Below the pieces are notes generated by a model. The model saw only the letters and a list, made by a program, of their open reading frames with translations, did no database searches and was not told the origin of the DNA. A DNA stretch of 64,000 bases, from positions 62,001 to 126,000 of the forward strand of contig CAVSMH010000007.1 in the NCBI GenBank assembly GCA_963728965.1. The letters run 5' to 3'. The translations under genes and the position numbers were made by a program. The stretch's first letter is position 1. Each line of letters begins with the position of its first letter. This DNA comes from DASQZT01 sp963728965 (GTDB lineage: Bacteria > Acidobacteriota > Terriglobia > Bryobacterales > Bryobacteraceae). Below, piece by piece: positions 45,070 to 54,448 of this stretch.

Positions 45070-46257
45070 ATGCGCATCCTCCTGTTCAGTGGGAAAGGCG
45101 GGGTCGGAAAAACCAGCCTGGCGGCGGCAACGGGTTTGCACCTCTCGCGCCTGGGCCACCGGACACTGGTGATGAGCGTGGACCCGGCGCACAGCTTAGC
45201 GGACGCCTTCAATCTCGAAACCGGTCTTTTCCACGGCAAGACGGGCGACCCCTACGCCATCGACGGGCGCCTCGCGATCCACGAGGTCAACATCCAGAAA
45301 GAGATCAAGCGGCACTGGCGGGAGATCTCGTCGTACGTCATTTCGGTGCTGCGTACCACCGGGATCAGCGACGTGGAAGCCGAAGAACTGGCGATCCTTC
45401 CAGGGATGGAAGAGCTCAGCGCGATGATGTACGTCAACCAGTTCCGGCGCGAACAGCGCTACGACGTCATCGTGCTGGATTGTGCGCCGACGGCGGAATC
45501 GATGCGCTTCGTCAGCATGCCGACGACGCTCGAGTGGTACATGAAGCATATCTTTCCGTTCCAGCGCGGGATTCTCAAAGCGGTGCGGCCGCTTGCCAAC
45601 CGGGTGTCTCCGGTCGAATTGCCCACGGACAACTACTTCGCGAATATCCAGGATCTGTTCGGAAAGCTCGATGGCATCGGGGACCTGCTCGAGAATCCGC
45701 GGATCACCAGCGTGCGGCTGGTGACCAATCCCGAACGGATGGTGTTGCGCGAGACGCAGCGGGCATTCGTGTACTTCTCACTGCACGGGCTGACCGTGGA
45801 TGGAATCGTGGTCAACCGCGTGTTGCCGGAAGAGGTGAAAGACGCTTACTTCCAGGAATGGCGGTCGTCCCAGGCCAGGATTCTGGAGGAGATCGATGCT
45901 TATTTCGCGCCGGTTCCGGTGAAGCGGCTGCCCCTGTTCACGCACGAGGTGCTGGGGCGTGAACGCCTGGAAGAGCTGGCGCGGGCGCTGTATGCGGAGC
46001 GCGAGGACCCTTCGGTGGTGACTCGCACCGAGACGCCATACACCTTCGCGAAAAGCAACACGGGATACGAGATCCGGCTGCAACTGCCGTTCGCCGCCAA
46101 GGGCGAAGTGAGCCTGTTCAAGAAGGGCGACGAGCTGGTGGTCGAGATCGGAACGCTGCGGCGCCACATCGGGCTGCCAACCTCGATGGCGGCGCTTTCG
46201 CCCAGCCGCGCCAAGTTGGAGAATAGAGTTCTAACCGTGGAGATGAAGGAGGTCTGA
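45070..46257 (+). CDS. ArsA/TRC40-family ATPase with C-terminal HSP20-like domain
   Basis: 395 residues. The deviant P-loop GKGGVGKT is at residues 8-15, with VMSVDPAHSLADAF and LDCAPTAESMRF as switch regions. After residue 310 a short ArsA_HSP20-like beta domain follows (GYEIRLQLPFAAKGEVSLFK to the end). Family members are arsenite pump ATPases or Get3-like targeting factors; no arsB/arsR is near, so resistance is not implied. It is paired with a small protein two bases after its stop. Confidence 0.88.
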   Translation: MRILLFSGKGGVGKTSLAAATGLHLSRLGHRTLVMSVDPAHSLADAFNLETGLFHGKTGDPYAIDGRLAIHEVNIQKEIKRHWREISSYVISVLRTTGISDVEAEELAILPGMEELSAMMYVNQFRREQRYDVIVLDCAPTAESMRFVSMPTTLEWYMKHIFPFQRGILKAVRPLANRVSPVELPTDNYFANIQDLFGKLDGIGDLLENPRITSVRLVTNPERMVLRETQRAFVYFSLHGLTVDGIVVNRVLPEEVKDAYFQEWRSSQARILEEIDAYFAPVPVKRLPLFTHEVLGRERLEELARALYAEREDPSVVTRTETPYTFAKSNTGYEIRLQLPFAAKGEVSLFKKGDELVVEIGTLRRHIGLPTSMAALSPSRAKLENRVLTVEMKEV

Positions 46258-46258
46258 G

Positions 46259-46486
46259 ATGGAAGAGAAGTCCGAGGCCGCCGGTGCGGCGCAGGGGAGC
46301 GGGTGTTTCTTTTGTACGACGGCCAAGCCGCTGATGGAACATCTGTGGACCGAGGTCACACGCGATCATTTCCGCGAAGCCCGACTGGAGTTTCTACGGG
46401 GCCTCCGTTCGCTGCTGGATGAGCGCATCGCCTATCTGGCGCGGCAAGAGGAAGAACACAAAGGGACGCACGTCCCGGTGGATTGA
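46259..46486 (+). CDS. Small ArsA-partner protein with CxxC
   Basis: 75 residues. It has an excellent ribosome site (AAGGAGGT) inside the end of the ArsA gene and starts right after its stop. The sequence holds GCFFCTTAKPLMEHLWTEV and a long basic/acidic helix (DHFREARLEFLRGLRSLLDE). No family is recognised. Tight linkage suggests that it is the ATPase's partner or client. Confidence 0.65.
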   Translation: MEEKSEAAGAAQGSGCFFCTTAKPLMEHLWTEVTRDHFREARLEFLRGLRSLLDERIAYLARQEEEHKGTHVPVD

Positions 46487-47345
46487 CCCACCCGCGTTGC
46501 GCCACCGCATTCTGCTGTTGACGGCCGCGCTGTTGTTTTCGACAGGCGGCGCCGCGATCAAGTCGGCCACCCTCACGGGATGGCAGATCGCCTGCCTACG
46601 TTCCGGAGTCGCGGCGGTGGTGCTGCTGCTGGCGATGCCGGACGCGCGGCGGCGGTGGTCGCGGCGCACTCTTCCGGTGGCGGCGGCCTATGCGGCGACG
46701 CTGATCACGTTCGTGATCGCGAACCGCTTGACTACCGCGGCCAACGCGATCTTCCTTCAGTCCACGGCTCCGCTTTACATGCTGCTGCTCAGTCCATTGG
46801 TGCTGCGGGAGCGGATCGGAAAAGCAGACGTTCTGTACATGATGGCGGTGCTGGCGGGAATGGCCGTGTTCTTCGTCGGCAACGAGTCCGCGGTGGCCAC
46901 CGCCCCCGATCCGCGCACCGGGAACATCATTGGCGCAGCGAGCGGGCTGGCATTCGCTTGTACGCTGGTGGGATTGCGCTGGCTTTCGCGATCGAAAGGC
47001 GCGGAGGCGGCGGTCGGTACGGTGGCGTTGGGCAACGTCCTGGCTTGCGCCGCGGCGCTTCCCATGGCGGCGCCGTTTGGCGCGGCCACAGCCCATAACG
47101 TTTTGGTGATTCTGTACCTGGGGGTGGTGCAGATCGGCCTGGCGTACGTGTGCCTGACGCGCGCCATCGGGCACGTGCCGGCGGTGGAGGCCAGCACACT
47201 GTTGATGGCCGAGCCGGCAATGAACCCAGTGTGGACCTGGCTGGTGCACGGCGAGAAGCCGGGAGCGTGGGCGTTGGCGGGCGGTGCGTTGATTCTCTGT
47301 GCGACCCTGGCGAACACGTGGCGGCAGAGCCGGACTTCGCGGTGA
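46419..47345 (+). CDS. EamA/DMT-family transporter
   Basis: 308 residues by the longest frame, ten helices in two EamA repeats (LLLTAALLFSTGGAAIKSA, second-half ILYLGVVQIGLAYVCLTRAI and VEASTLLMAEPAMNPVWTWL). Drug/metabolite exporters of the inner membrane. The ATG at 46419 overlaps the small protein by 68 bases; a TTG at 46497, after that gene's stop, is an alternative start just before the first helix. Substrate unknown. Confidence 0.82.
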   Translation: MSASPIWRGKRKNTKGRTSRWIDPPALRHRILLLTAALLFSTGGAAIKSATLTGWQIACLRSGVAAVVLLLAMPDARRRWSRRTLPVAAAYAATLITFVIANRLTTAANAIFLQSTAPLYMLLLSPLVLRERIGKADVLYMMAVLAGMAVFFVGNESAVATAPDPRTGNIIGAASGLAFACTLVGLRWLSRSKGAEAAVGTVALGNVLACAAALPMAAPFGAATAHNVLVILYLGVVQIGLAYVCLTRAIGHVPAVEASTLLMAEPAMNPVWTWLVHGEKPGAWALAGGALILCATLANTWRQSRTSR

Positions 47346-47399
47346 CGCGCACCGCCCTTTAGGTCAGGTTCCCGCGCGTGGTGTAGAATCGCTGCATCC

Positions 47400-48398
47400 A
47401 TGAAACCGCTATTCGTTCTTCTGGCCGTATCCTTCGGCGCGGCGGCAGCGGAGTATCAACTCAAGGCGACGCCTTCAACGGTGGTGTGGGGCTACTACTG
47501 GGCGCAGGCGAAGCCGGTGCTGCGCATCCGCTCCGGCGACATTGTGGAAATGCAGACGATGACTACAAGCAGCCCGACCTCGCTGGCCGGCGCCGGTGTG
47601 AAGGAAGAAGACATCCAGCCCGAACTGAAGGCGATCTATGCGGAAGTCAAGGATCGGGGTCCGGGTGGACACATTCTGACGGGTCCGATCTACATCGAGG
47701 GGGCCGCTCCGGGAGACGTGCTGGAGGTACGGATTCTCAAGGTCCGGTTTTCGACGCCGTATGCATCCAACGGGTTCAGCCCGACCCGCGGGGTGCTGCC
47801 AAAGGAAGACGTCGAACGCGGGCGGACGAAGATCATCCCGCTCGACCTGGAGCGCAACCTGGCGCGATTTTCGGACCACATCGAGATTCCGCTGCGCCCC
47901 TTCTTCGGCAGCCTGGGTGTGGCGCCGGAGGAATCGAAGGGACGCATCAACAGCGGTCCGCCGGGCGACCACGCGGGCAACCTGGATAACCGAGAACTGG
48001 TGGCGGGCACCAGGCTGTTCATCCCGGTACACGTGGCGGGCGCGCTTTTCGAGGCGGGCGACGGGCACGCGGGGCAGGGTAACGGCGAGGTGGACATCAC
48101 TGCCATGGAAACGTCCTTGTCGGGGACGTTCCAGTTTGTCGTGCGCAAGGACCTGCACTTGAGATGGCCGCGCGCAGAGACGCCCACGCACTGGATTGTG
48201 ATGGGGCTCGACCCGGACCTGGACCAGGCGACGATCCTTGCCACGCGCGAGGCGATCGATTTCCTGGTGACCGAGAAGCACCTCTCACGGGAGGACGCCT
48301 ACGCACTCGCGAGCGTAGCGGTGGATTTCGAGATTACGCAGGCGGTGGACGGCACCAAGGGAGTCCACGCGATGATTCCGAAGAGCATCTTCAAGTAA
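47400..48398 (+). CDS. Acetamidase/formamidase-family protein, exported
   Basis: 332 residues with signal peptide (LFVLLAVSFGAAAAEYQ). FmdA_AmdA motifs are present: GPIYIEGAAPGDVLEVRIL, GGNLDNRE-like GNLDNRELVAG, and VHVAGALFEAGDGHAGQGNGE with the metal-binding acids and histidine. The family hydrolyses short amides; this secreted acidobacterial branch may have other substrates. Confidence 0.85.
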   Translation: MKPLFVLLAVSFGAAAAEYQLKATPSTVVWGYYWAQAKPVLRIRSGDIVEMQTMTTSSPTSLAGAGVKEEDIQPELKAIYAEVKDRGPGGHILTGPIYIEGAAPGDVLEVRILKVRFSTPYASNGFSPTRGVLPKEDVERGRTKIIPLDLERNLARFSDHIEIPLRPFFGSLGVAPEESKGRINSGPPGDHAGNLDNRELVAGTRLFIPVHVAGALFEAGDGHAGQGNGEVDITAMETSLSGTFQFVVRKDLHLRWPRAETPTHWIVMGLDPDLDQATILATREAIDFLVTEKHLSREDAYALASVAVDFEITQAVDGTKGVHAMIPKSIFK

Positions 48399-48829
48399 GG
48401 CGGAGTGGTTGCGGCGGCTGCTGCAGAAAGCCCGGGAACGGGCCCCCAGGCAGCGAACCGTGGAGAGTTTTCACCGCTGTGCTTCAGGAGGAACCGATAG
48501 ACGTACTGTCGGGTCCAACGCACGATGCCCGACCAAGTTTCTTGATGGATGGAACTGGCAGAGATGACTAACCTGTGCTCCCCGCAGACCGCTTCAGGGG
48601 AGACGGCTCCTCAAATCGAGGATCATGTTCTTCAGCACGTGGCTTCCAGTTGCACGAGCACGACGCTTCAGACGAATGGAGCAAGCTCGCACTGTACCGG
48701 AGCGGCAGTGGGATCATGGCGTCGGATGAGCGTCCGTCACGCTGGGCGCAACGGCCCAGAGAAGCGAATCCGATGTGATGGTATTCCCAAGGGAATCGTC
48801 TCTGTGCTTTAATGAGAACAGCGGCGTGG
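48399..48829. other. Intergenic DNA before tRNA-Thr
   Basis: No convincing gene. An inverted repeat (ATTCCC-AA-GGGAAT) and a TTTAAT -10-like box lie just before the tRNA and may belong to its promoter. Confidence 0.45.
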
Positions 48830-48905
48830 GCCACCCTAGCTCAATTGGCAGAGCGACGCATTCGTAATGCGTAGGTTGTCGGTTCAATTCCGACGGGTGG
48901 CTCCA
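48830..48905 (+). tRNA. tRNA-Thr (anticodon CGU)
   Basis: Full cloverleaf: acceptor GCCACCC/GGGTGGC, D arm, anticodon stem ACGCA/TGCGT around loop TTCGTAA (anticodon CGT), T arm with GTTCAATTC, discriminator T and encoded CCA. It marks the left border of the mobile-element-rich stretch. Confidence 0.93.
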
Positions 48906-49044
48906 TCCGGCTGTAGGCTGTACGCCAACAACGGGGGCACAAACAGGCTTTTGCACTCTGAAATAGGAAGGAGTGCCCTCCTATAATTGACGTTGGCGAG
49001 CCGTTCCTTGGCGGAGCCTCGCCACACGCTGCCCACAGGAGGGC

Positions 49045-49224
49045 AATCCAATCGTACAAGTCGCAAGCTTGTTCAATCTACTGCTCCACCACTTCCCGCG
49101 GACGGAGTTTGCCGCGCTGGTGAAGAAGCACGCCGCCGAGCGTCACGCCAAGGGCTTTACCTGCTGGACGCAGTTCGTTTCCATGCTGTTCTGTCAACTG
49201 GGACGCGCCGGAGATTCTCGCAGA
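49045..49224 (+). pseudogene. IS4-family transposase N-terminal fragment (DUF4372-type)
   Basis: The translated fragment VQVASLFNLLLHHFPRTEF and AERHAKGFTCWTQFVSMLFC matches the DUF4372 N-terminus of IS4-type transposases. After CQLGRA the match fades into the tRNA-like sequence and the DDE domain is missing. About 55 codons remain. Confidence 0.7.
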
Positions 49225-49225
49225 G

Positions 49226-49297
49226 CACCCCATCGTCTAACCGGAAAAGGCACAGGTTTCCTAAACCTGGAATCCCCGTTCGAGTCGGGGTGAGCGG
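49226..49297 (+). tRNA. Degenerate tRNA-Arg-like cloverleaf (anticodon CCU)
   Basis: D stem GTCT/AGGC, anticodon stem CAGGT/ACCTG around TTCCTAA (anticodon CCT), and T arm CCCCG-TTCGAGT-CGGGG are all perfect. The acceptor strands CACCCCA and TGAGCGG pair at only four of seven positions and CCA is not encoded. It follows the truncated IS4 fragment. Likely a tRNA pseudogene, a mobile-element tRNA, or an old attachment site. Confidence 0.5.
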
Positions 49298-49731
49298 CTT
49301 ACACCGCTGCGGTTCGATCCACCTAATGCCGTTTGCGCATGTTCCCTCCTGTTTCAGCGTGAAATGGAGAGCGGGCGTTCCTTGTTAGCGAGTATACAGC
49401 CATTTCGAGGCCAGTTTGGGCGGACACCGCCCGATGTAGTGGCGGGGCAAGCCTCCCTGCTAAACCTGCAACTGGTTTCAAAAGAAATCAGGTTGCCTGA
49501 TGTTCGACGTCAATAGCGGAGGCGCCATTCATTCACGGCCAAGCGTTGGTCCAGACCGCCGCACGTTGATTGCGGTGGGCTGCACTCGGAGGAGCATTGG
49601 CGTTCCTACGGCCGAGGCGCCTTCGGCCGGCGAGTGGGCCACTTCGGAAATGCACTGCTGCAAGTAGTTTTGGGGCGGAACTCAACAGTCCTCCCGCCCC
49701 GAACTCTGGCTGGTCGAACGCCTTAACCAAT
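49298..49731. other. Intergenic DNA of the island, nothing identified
   Basis: Short frames on both strands show no family resemblance; possibly debris from transposon insertions. Confidence 0.45.
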
Positions 49732-50193
49732 TCAGATATTTCTTCCCGGGAACATCCTGCGGCCGATTCGGGTGACGACGACGCCCGGTAGTGTCTCGAT
49801 CGCCTGAAACTCGTTCAAGTTGTCAGCGATCGCGAAGAAAAGCGTGACGGTTGGATTGGGAGCAGGCGTCAGCAGGGTCATCGTGCCAGTGCAATCGGAA
49901 TTCACGGTATAGGTGCCTGAAAAACTTATCTGGAAGAGGTTTCCGTTTGCGCTCGCGGTAAACGTGGTGGTTGTCGCGCCCGCCCCATCGAAGGTCTGGG
50001 TACCGACCTCAGCGAACGGCGTCGCGGCGCCGTTCGCGGACACATTGTATCCCGTACCTGTGTAAGCAAAGGTCCCCTTCAGGCTGGCGACAGAGCATCC
50101 CTTGTCGTAGGCCCTTGCTGCGGGCGCAATGATTAGAGCAAGCGCGGCGACAGCGCCGAGCGTGAACGTTTTTGCGATGGGACTGCAGTTCAT
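49732..50193 (-). CDS. Small secreted beta-rich protein
   Basis: 153 residues, signal peptide (FTLGAVAALALIIAPAARAY). The mature part starts with DKGCSVASLKGTFAYTGTGY, a recurrent opening among small exported acidobacterial proteins, and has two cysteines that may bridge. GGAGATTCG precedes the ATG. No function known. Divergent from the kinase gene. Confidence 0.7.
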   Translation of the reverse strand: MNCSPIAKTFTLGAVAALALIIAPAARAYDKGCSVASLKGTFAYTGTGYNVSANGAATPFAEVGTQTFDGAGATTTTFTASANGNLFQISFSGTYTVNSDCTGTMTLLTPAPNPTVTLFFAIADNLNEFQAIETLPGVVVTRIGRRMFPGRNI

Positions 50194-50331
50194 GGCGAAT
50201 CTCCTTTATCCTTCTTTGACCGGGGGCCGGCTCGAATCCGTCCCGCCTGCCATGAATAAGGATTCCCGCAGGCGAAGGTTACAGGGCTCTTCGCGAAAGT
50301 CGTAAAATCGTCCCTGAGACCGGTGGGCCTC

Positions 50332-53300
50332 ATGACAACCTGCCCCCAATGCGGCGAGCCAATGAATTCCGGTGATCCCGGTGGACTCTGCCCGCAGTGT
50401 CTGATCTTGGGCGCTTTAGACAGCTCCCTTGATGTGGACGAATCCACCCGGACCATCGAAACGACGGAACCGGCAGTTGGTAACGACGACTTCGGCCGCT
50501 ACCGCCTCCTTCGACCTTTGGGCGAAGGGGGTATGGGTTCCGTGTACCTGGCTGATCAGCTCGAGCCCATGCGCCGGTGTGTGGCCCTGAAGGTAGTGAA
50601 ACTCGGCATGGATACCGGCCAAGTGCTGGCCCGCTTTCATAATGAGCGCCAAGCGCTCGCCATGATGGACCACCCGAACATTGCCCAAATCTTCGACGCA
50701 GGCACGACCAGCAAAGGACGCCCCTACTTCGTAATGGAGTACATCGACGGGGCGCCGATCACCCAGTATTGCGATCAGAAGCGGCTGTCCACCAAGGATC
50801 GGCTCGCGTTATTCCTTGTAGTCTGCCGTGCGGTCCAACACGCGCACCAGAAGGGCGTGATCCACCGTGACTTGAAGCCGTCCAATGTGCTGGTCGCAGA
50901 GCAGGACGGGGCGCCCGTCCCTAAAGTAATCGATTTCGGCATCGCGAAGGCCACGGACAAGTGGGCCACGGAGAACTCGCTGGTCACGCAGTTCGGCCAG
51001 ATCGTGGGAACCCCGGAGTACGCCAGCCCCGAGCAGGCCGACACGATGACGGGAGTCATCGATGAGGCCTCGGACGTATATTCTCTCGGCGTCCTGTTGT
51101 ACGAGTTGCTCATTGGAGCTGTGCCGTTCGACAGCGCCACATTGCGCAACGCCGGATTGGCGGAAATGCTGCGAATGATCCGCGAAGACGAGGCGCCGTC
51201 ACTCCCGCGAAAGCTCACGGCCATGGGCGGTGAAGCGAGCCAGATTGCCGCGCGCCGCCAGACCGACCCGGTTTCGCTGCGCCGGCTCGTGGACGGCGAC
51301 TTGAACTCGATTACGATGAAGGCGCTAGATAAGGCGCGCGCGCGACGGTATGCTTCCGTGTCTGACCTAGCCGCGGATATCCGGAGGCACATGCAGCACC
51401 GGCCGGTGTTGGCGTCGCCGCCGAGCCACCTATACCGAACGCGCAAGTTTCTTCGCAGACACAGGTTGGCCGCCCTCTGTGGGGCGGCTAGCCTCGGGTT
51501 TATTGCTTTAAGCGGAGCGGCTGTTTGGTCGTTCGCGCGACGCGATTCTCCGCCCAGACTCGGGCTTACGGATAACCGAACCATTGTTCTGGCAGATTTC
51601 GCGAATGCCACCGGCGACCCCGGCTTCGACGGGGCGTTGCGCCAGATCCTGGCAGCACAATTGGCAAATTCACCCGGCTTGGCTCTGCTTCCCGACACGC
51701 GCGTTAGCCAGACGCTCCGCTTGATGACCCGCCCCGTGGATGCGAAGCTCACGCCCGAGATCGCCGCAGAAATCTGCGAGCGGACGGCCAGCGCGGCAGT
51801 CGTGGAGGGCTCGATCGCCAGCCTCGGAAGCGAGTACGTGTTGAACCTGCGCGCTCGGAACTGCCAGACCGGAGAAATTTTTGACGAAGAGCAAGCTCCG
51901 CCGGCCAAAAAAGAGGACGTGTTCAAGGCGCTCGGGCAAGTGGCAAACAGGTTCCGCACCCGGGCCGGCGAATCGCTTCCAGCCGTAAGAAAGGAACCTA
52001 GCCTACGGGTCGAGGTAACTACGCCTTCACTGGAGGCATGGCGGTCCTACAGCGCAGCAATGAAGGCCGCCCAAACCAGATCACTGGGACCGGAAACCCG
52101 CTCACTTTTGCATCGCGCTATCGAGGTCGACCCGAGTTTTGCAATGGCTTATGCCCAGCTCGGCCTCAGCGACATCGAAACGGCAGCGCAGAATGTCTCA
52201 AAGGCTTATGTATTACGGGATCGAGTCAGCGACTGGGAAAACTATTACATCACCTTCAACTACCACAGGCAGGTGACCGGCAATCTCGAACTGGCGCGGC
52301 AAACCCTTGAATCGTGGGCCCAGAAGTATCCCAGTACTGTAGAGCCTCACGGGCTCCTGTCCGCCTTTACGTCCCAGGCCTGCGGACGTTATCAGAAGGC
52401 GGTAGAAGAGGGTCAAAAGGCGCTCGAGCTCGATCCGGATTTCACCATCGGATACATAAACGTCGCTTGGGCCTACGTCTACCAGAACCGCCTCGCAGAC
52501 GGGGAGTCAGTGCTTCGGAAGGCATCGGAACTCAAGAAGGACGTTATTGATCTCTCGCGCTGCCGTTACTCTATAGCTTTTCTGAGGAGAGACGAGGTCG
52601 CAATGGAGCGGGAAATAACCTACCGCAGGGCAAGATTCGAGGCCCAAGGGCGGTTCGAGCACCAGGAGGCTGTGACCTTGGCCTATCATGGGCGCCTGAA
52701 AGAAGCAGCCCGGCTGTCCGACCAGGCGCTGACGTTGGCTCGTGACGGGAATTTTCTGGAGCAGGCTGCGCTGTTTCAGGGCGCTCGCGCCGTGTGGAAT
52801 GCACTGTTCGGGCTTCGCGCGGAGGCGCAAACCCACGCGACGGCGGCGTTATCTTTTTATCGAAGCCGCGATGCCGATTATGGGCCTGCGCTTGCGCTCG
52901 CGCTCCTGAACGACTCAGAAGAAGCTCACAAGATCGAGGCGGATCTCGAAAAGCGCCATCCGGACTACACCTGCGCTAAATTCAGTTACGTGCCTGTGCT
53001 GCGCGGGCTCCAAGCTCTCACCCACGGCGACCCGGTGAAGGCGATCGAAATCACCCAGGCCGCTGCTCCGTACGAACTTGCCGTTCCGGGGACAGCGTAC
53101 TACAGCGGCGTCTTCTTCGGAGCTCTCTATCCAGTCTACGTGCGTGGCCTCGCCTATTCCCGAATGGGCCATCATCGCGAGGCCGCCAAGGAGTTTCAAA
53201 CGATTCTGGATCACCCGGGAATCACGCTGAACGACCCCATTGGACCAATGGCGCGTCTCCAATTGGCGCGAGCACTGTTCGCTTCCGGAGATCGCGCCAA

Positions 53301-53415
53301 ATCGGAAGCGGTCTACAAAGACCTTCTCGTGCTCTGGAAGGATGCCGATCCCGATATTCCGGTTGTCCAGCAAGCCAGGGCGGAATCTGCCAAACAACGG
53401 ATAGATCGCCCGTAA
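50332..53415 (+). CDS. Ser/Thr protein kinase with zinc ribbon, membrane helix, TolB-like and TPR domains
   Basis: 1027 residues from the ATG at 50332. Zinc ribbon C4/C7/C20/C23, kinase domain with GEGGMGSVY (64-72), K87, HRDLKPSN (D180) and DFG (201-203), an APE-like PEYASPEQ, then one membrane helix (LCGAASLGFIALSGAAVWSF), a TolB/FlgO-like domain (IVLADFANATGDPGFDGALR) and TPR repeats to the end. All kinase residues are kept. It is followed 56 bases later by an ECF sigma factor, a known pairing in which kinase and sigma act in one pathway. Confidence 0.88.
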   Translation: MTTCPQCGEPMNSGDPGGLCPQCLILGALDSSLDVDESTRTIETTEPAVGNDDFGRYRLLRPLGEGGMGSVYLADQLEPMRRCVALKVVKLGMDTGQVLARFHNERQALAMMDHPNIAQIFDAGTTSKGRPYFVMEYIDGAPITQYCDQKRLSTKDRLALFLVVCRAVQHAHQKGVIHRDLKPSNVLVAEQDGAPVPKVIDFGIAKATDKWATENSLVTQFGQIVGTPEYASPEQADTMTGVIDEASDVYSLGVLLYELLIGAVPFDSATLRNAGLAEMLRMIREDEAPSLPRKLTAMGGEASQIAARRQTDPVSLRRLVDGDLNSITMKALDKARARRYASVSDLAADIRRHMQHRPVLASPPSHLYRTRKFLRRHRLAALCGAASLGFIALSGAAVWSFARRDSPPRLGLTDNRTIVLADFANATGDPGFDGALRQILAAQLANSPGLALLPDTRVSQTLRLMTRPVDAKLTPEIAAEICERTASAAVVEGSIASLGSEYVLNLRARNCQTGEIFDEEQAPPAKKEDVFKALGQVANRFRTRAGESLPAVRKEPSLRVEVTTPSLEAWRSYSAAMKAAQTRSLGPETRSLLHRAIEVDPSFAMAYAQLGLSDIETAAQNVSKAYVLRDRVSDWENYYITFNYHRQVTGNLELARQTLESWAQKYPSTVEPHGLLSAFTSQACGRYQKAVEEGQKALELDPDFTIGYINVAWAYVYQNRLADGESVLRKASELKKDVIDLSRCRYSIAFLRRDEVAMEREITYRRARFEAQGRFEHQEAVTLAYHGRLKEAARLSDQALTLARDGNFLEQAALFQGARAVWNALFGLRAEAQTHATAALSFYRSRDADYGPALALALLNDSEEAHKIEADLEKRHPDYTCAKFSYVPVLRGLQALTHGDPVKAIEITQAAAPYELAVPGTAYYSGVFFGALYPVYVRGLAYSRMGHHREAAKEFQTILDHPGITLNDPIGPMARLQLARALFASGDRAKSEAVYKDLLVLWKDADPDIPVVQQARAESAKQRIDRP

Positions 53416-53471
53416 CCACGGATCTCCGGATTCCTTATCTTGTTTAGCGGAGAGTCCGCGAGGATAAAACG

Positions 53472-54215
53472 ATGACGAACGGCCAGACCATGCGCACCCT
53501 GTCCGGACCATCCCAGTTCCCGACCACACGATGGAGCCAGGTTATCGCCGCCGGCGATCCGCGTCGAAAGGAAGCCCGGGTTGCCCTGGTCTCTCTATGT
53601 GAGAACTACTGGTACCCGTTGTATGCCTATCTGCGCCGGCGTGGTTATCCTTCTGACCAGGCCCAAGATCTCACACAGGAGTTCTTTATCCGCGTGCTCG
53701 AGGGTCGTTATCTCGATCGGGCGGAACCAGAAAAGGGCAGGTTCCGGGCGTTTCTTTTGACGTCATTGAAGTTTTTCGTGGCCGACGAGAAAGACCGCCA
53801 GCGCGCACACAAACGCGGGGGCGGCGTGGTTGTGCCGCTTGAGTTCCGGTCGGGCGAAGAGCGCTACAGACGCGAGCCCGCCCATGATGAAACGCCAGAG
53901 CGGATCTTCGAACGGGGGTGGGCGCTTTCAGTGCTCGATCGAGTGGTTGAGAACCTGCGGAACGAATTCGTCCAACACGGCCGCCCCGAGCATTACGAGC
54001 GTTTGAAGGTCTTTCTTCTCGGGCAATCCGACGCGCCGTATGCCGCGCTGGCGCAGGAACTGAACACGTCAGAGGGGGCGTTGAAGGTGGCCATTCACAG
54101 ACTACGTAAAAGGTATCGCGAACTCTTTCGGCAAGAGATCGCGGATACCGTGGCCGATCAGCGCGACGTGGAATCTGAGCTCCGGTATCTGGCGGCCGTG
54201 CTCACGAGGAAGTAG
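53472..54215 (+). CDS. ECF-type RNA polymerase sigma factor linked to the kinase
   Basis: 247 residues. N-terminal FPTTRWSQVIAAG is the mark of the ECF group found beside Ser/Thr kinases; region 2 has LCENYWYPLYAYLRRRGYPS and DQAQDLTQEFF, region 4 the HTH YAALAQELNTSEGALKVAIH. Activation probably depends on phosphorylation by the upstream kinase rather than a classical anti-sigma factor (none is adjacent); inference. Confidence 0.88.
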   Translation: MTNGQTMRTLSGPSQFPTTRWSQVIAAGDPRRKEARVALVSLCENYWYPLYAYLRRRGYPSDQAQDLTQEFFIRVLEGRYLDRAEPEKGRFRAFLLTSLKFFVADEKDRQRAHKRGGGVVVPLEFRSGEERYRREPAHDETPERIFERGWALSVLDRVVENLRNEFVQHGRPEHYERLKVFLLGQSDAPYAALAQELNTSEGALKVAIHRLRKRYRELFRQEIADTVADQRDVESELRYLAAVLTRK

Positions 54216-54333
54216 CTACCTCGGCATACGAGTGCGCCCGAGCGATGCATGTCTGCACCTAAGCTCTCCGGACGCATCTTGCGCCAATGGGAAGTTGCGC
54301 GCGCCACTTTACGTATTACGCCCGACGATGAGA

Positions 54334-54369
54334 AGTGGACGACGCCGGATTGATCCACTGTAACGGCGT
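54334..54369 (+). other. Perfect H-type pseudoknot-capable sequence upstream of the IS110 transposase
   Basis: AGTGGA (54334-54339) pairs with TCCACT (54354-54359), and ACGCCG (54342-54347) with CGGCGT (54364-54369); the two stems cross. It lies about 80 bases before the transposase gene. It might belong to the element's guide (bridge) RNA or be two alternative hairpins. Confidence 0.35.
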
Positions 54370-54448
54370 AGATGGAATGAGAAAGCCGGCCCCCGGCGGG
54401 ATGCGTTAAGCTCCCAATACGCACTCGAAGTGCAAAAGGAGACCGGCC

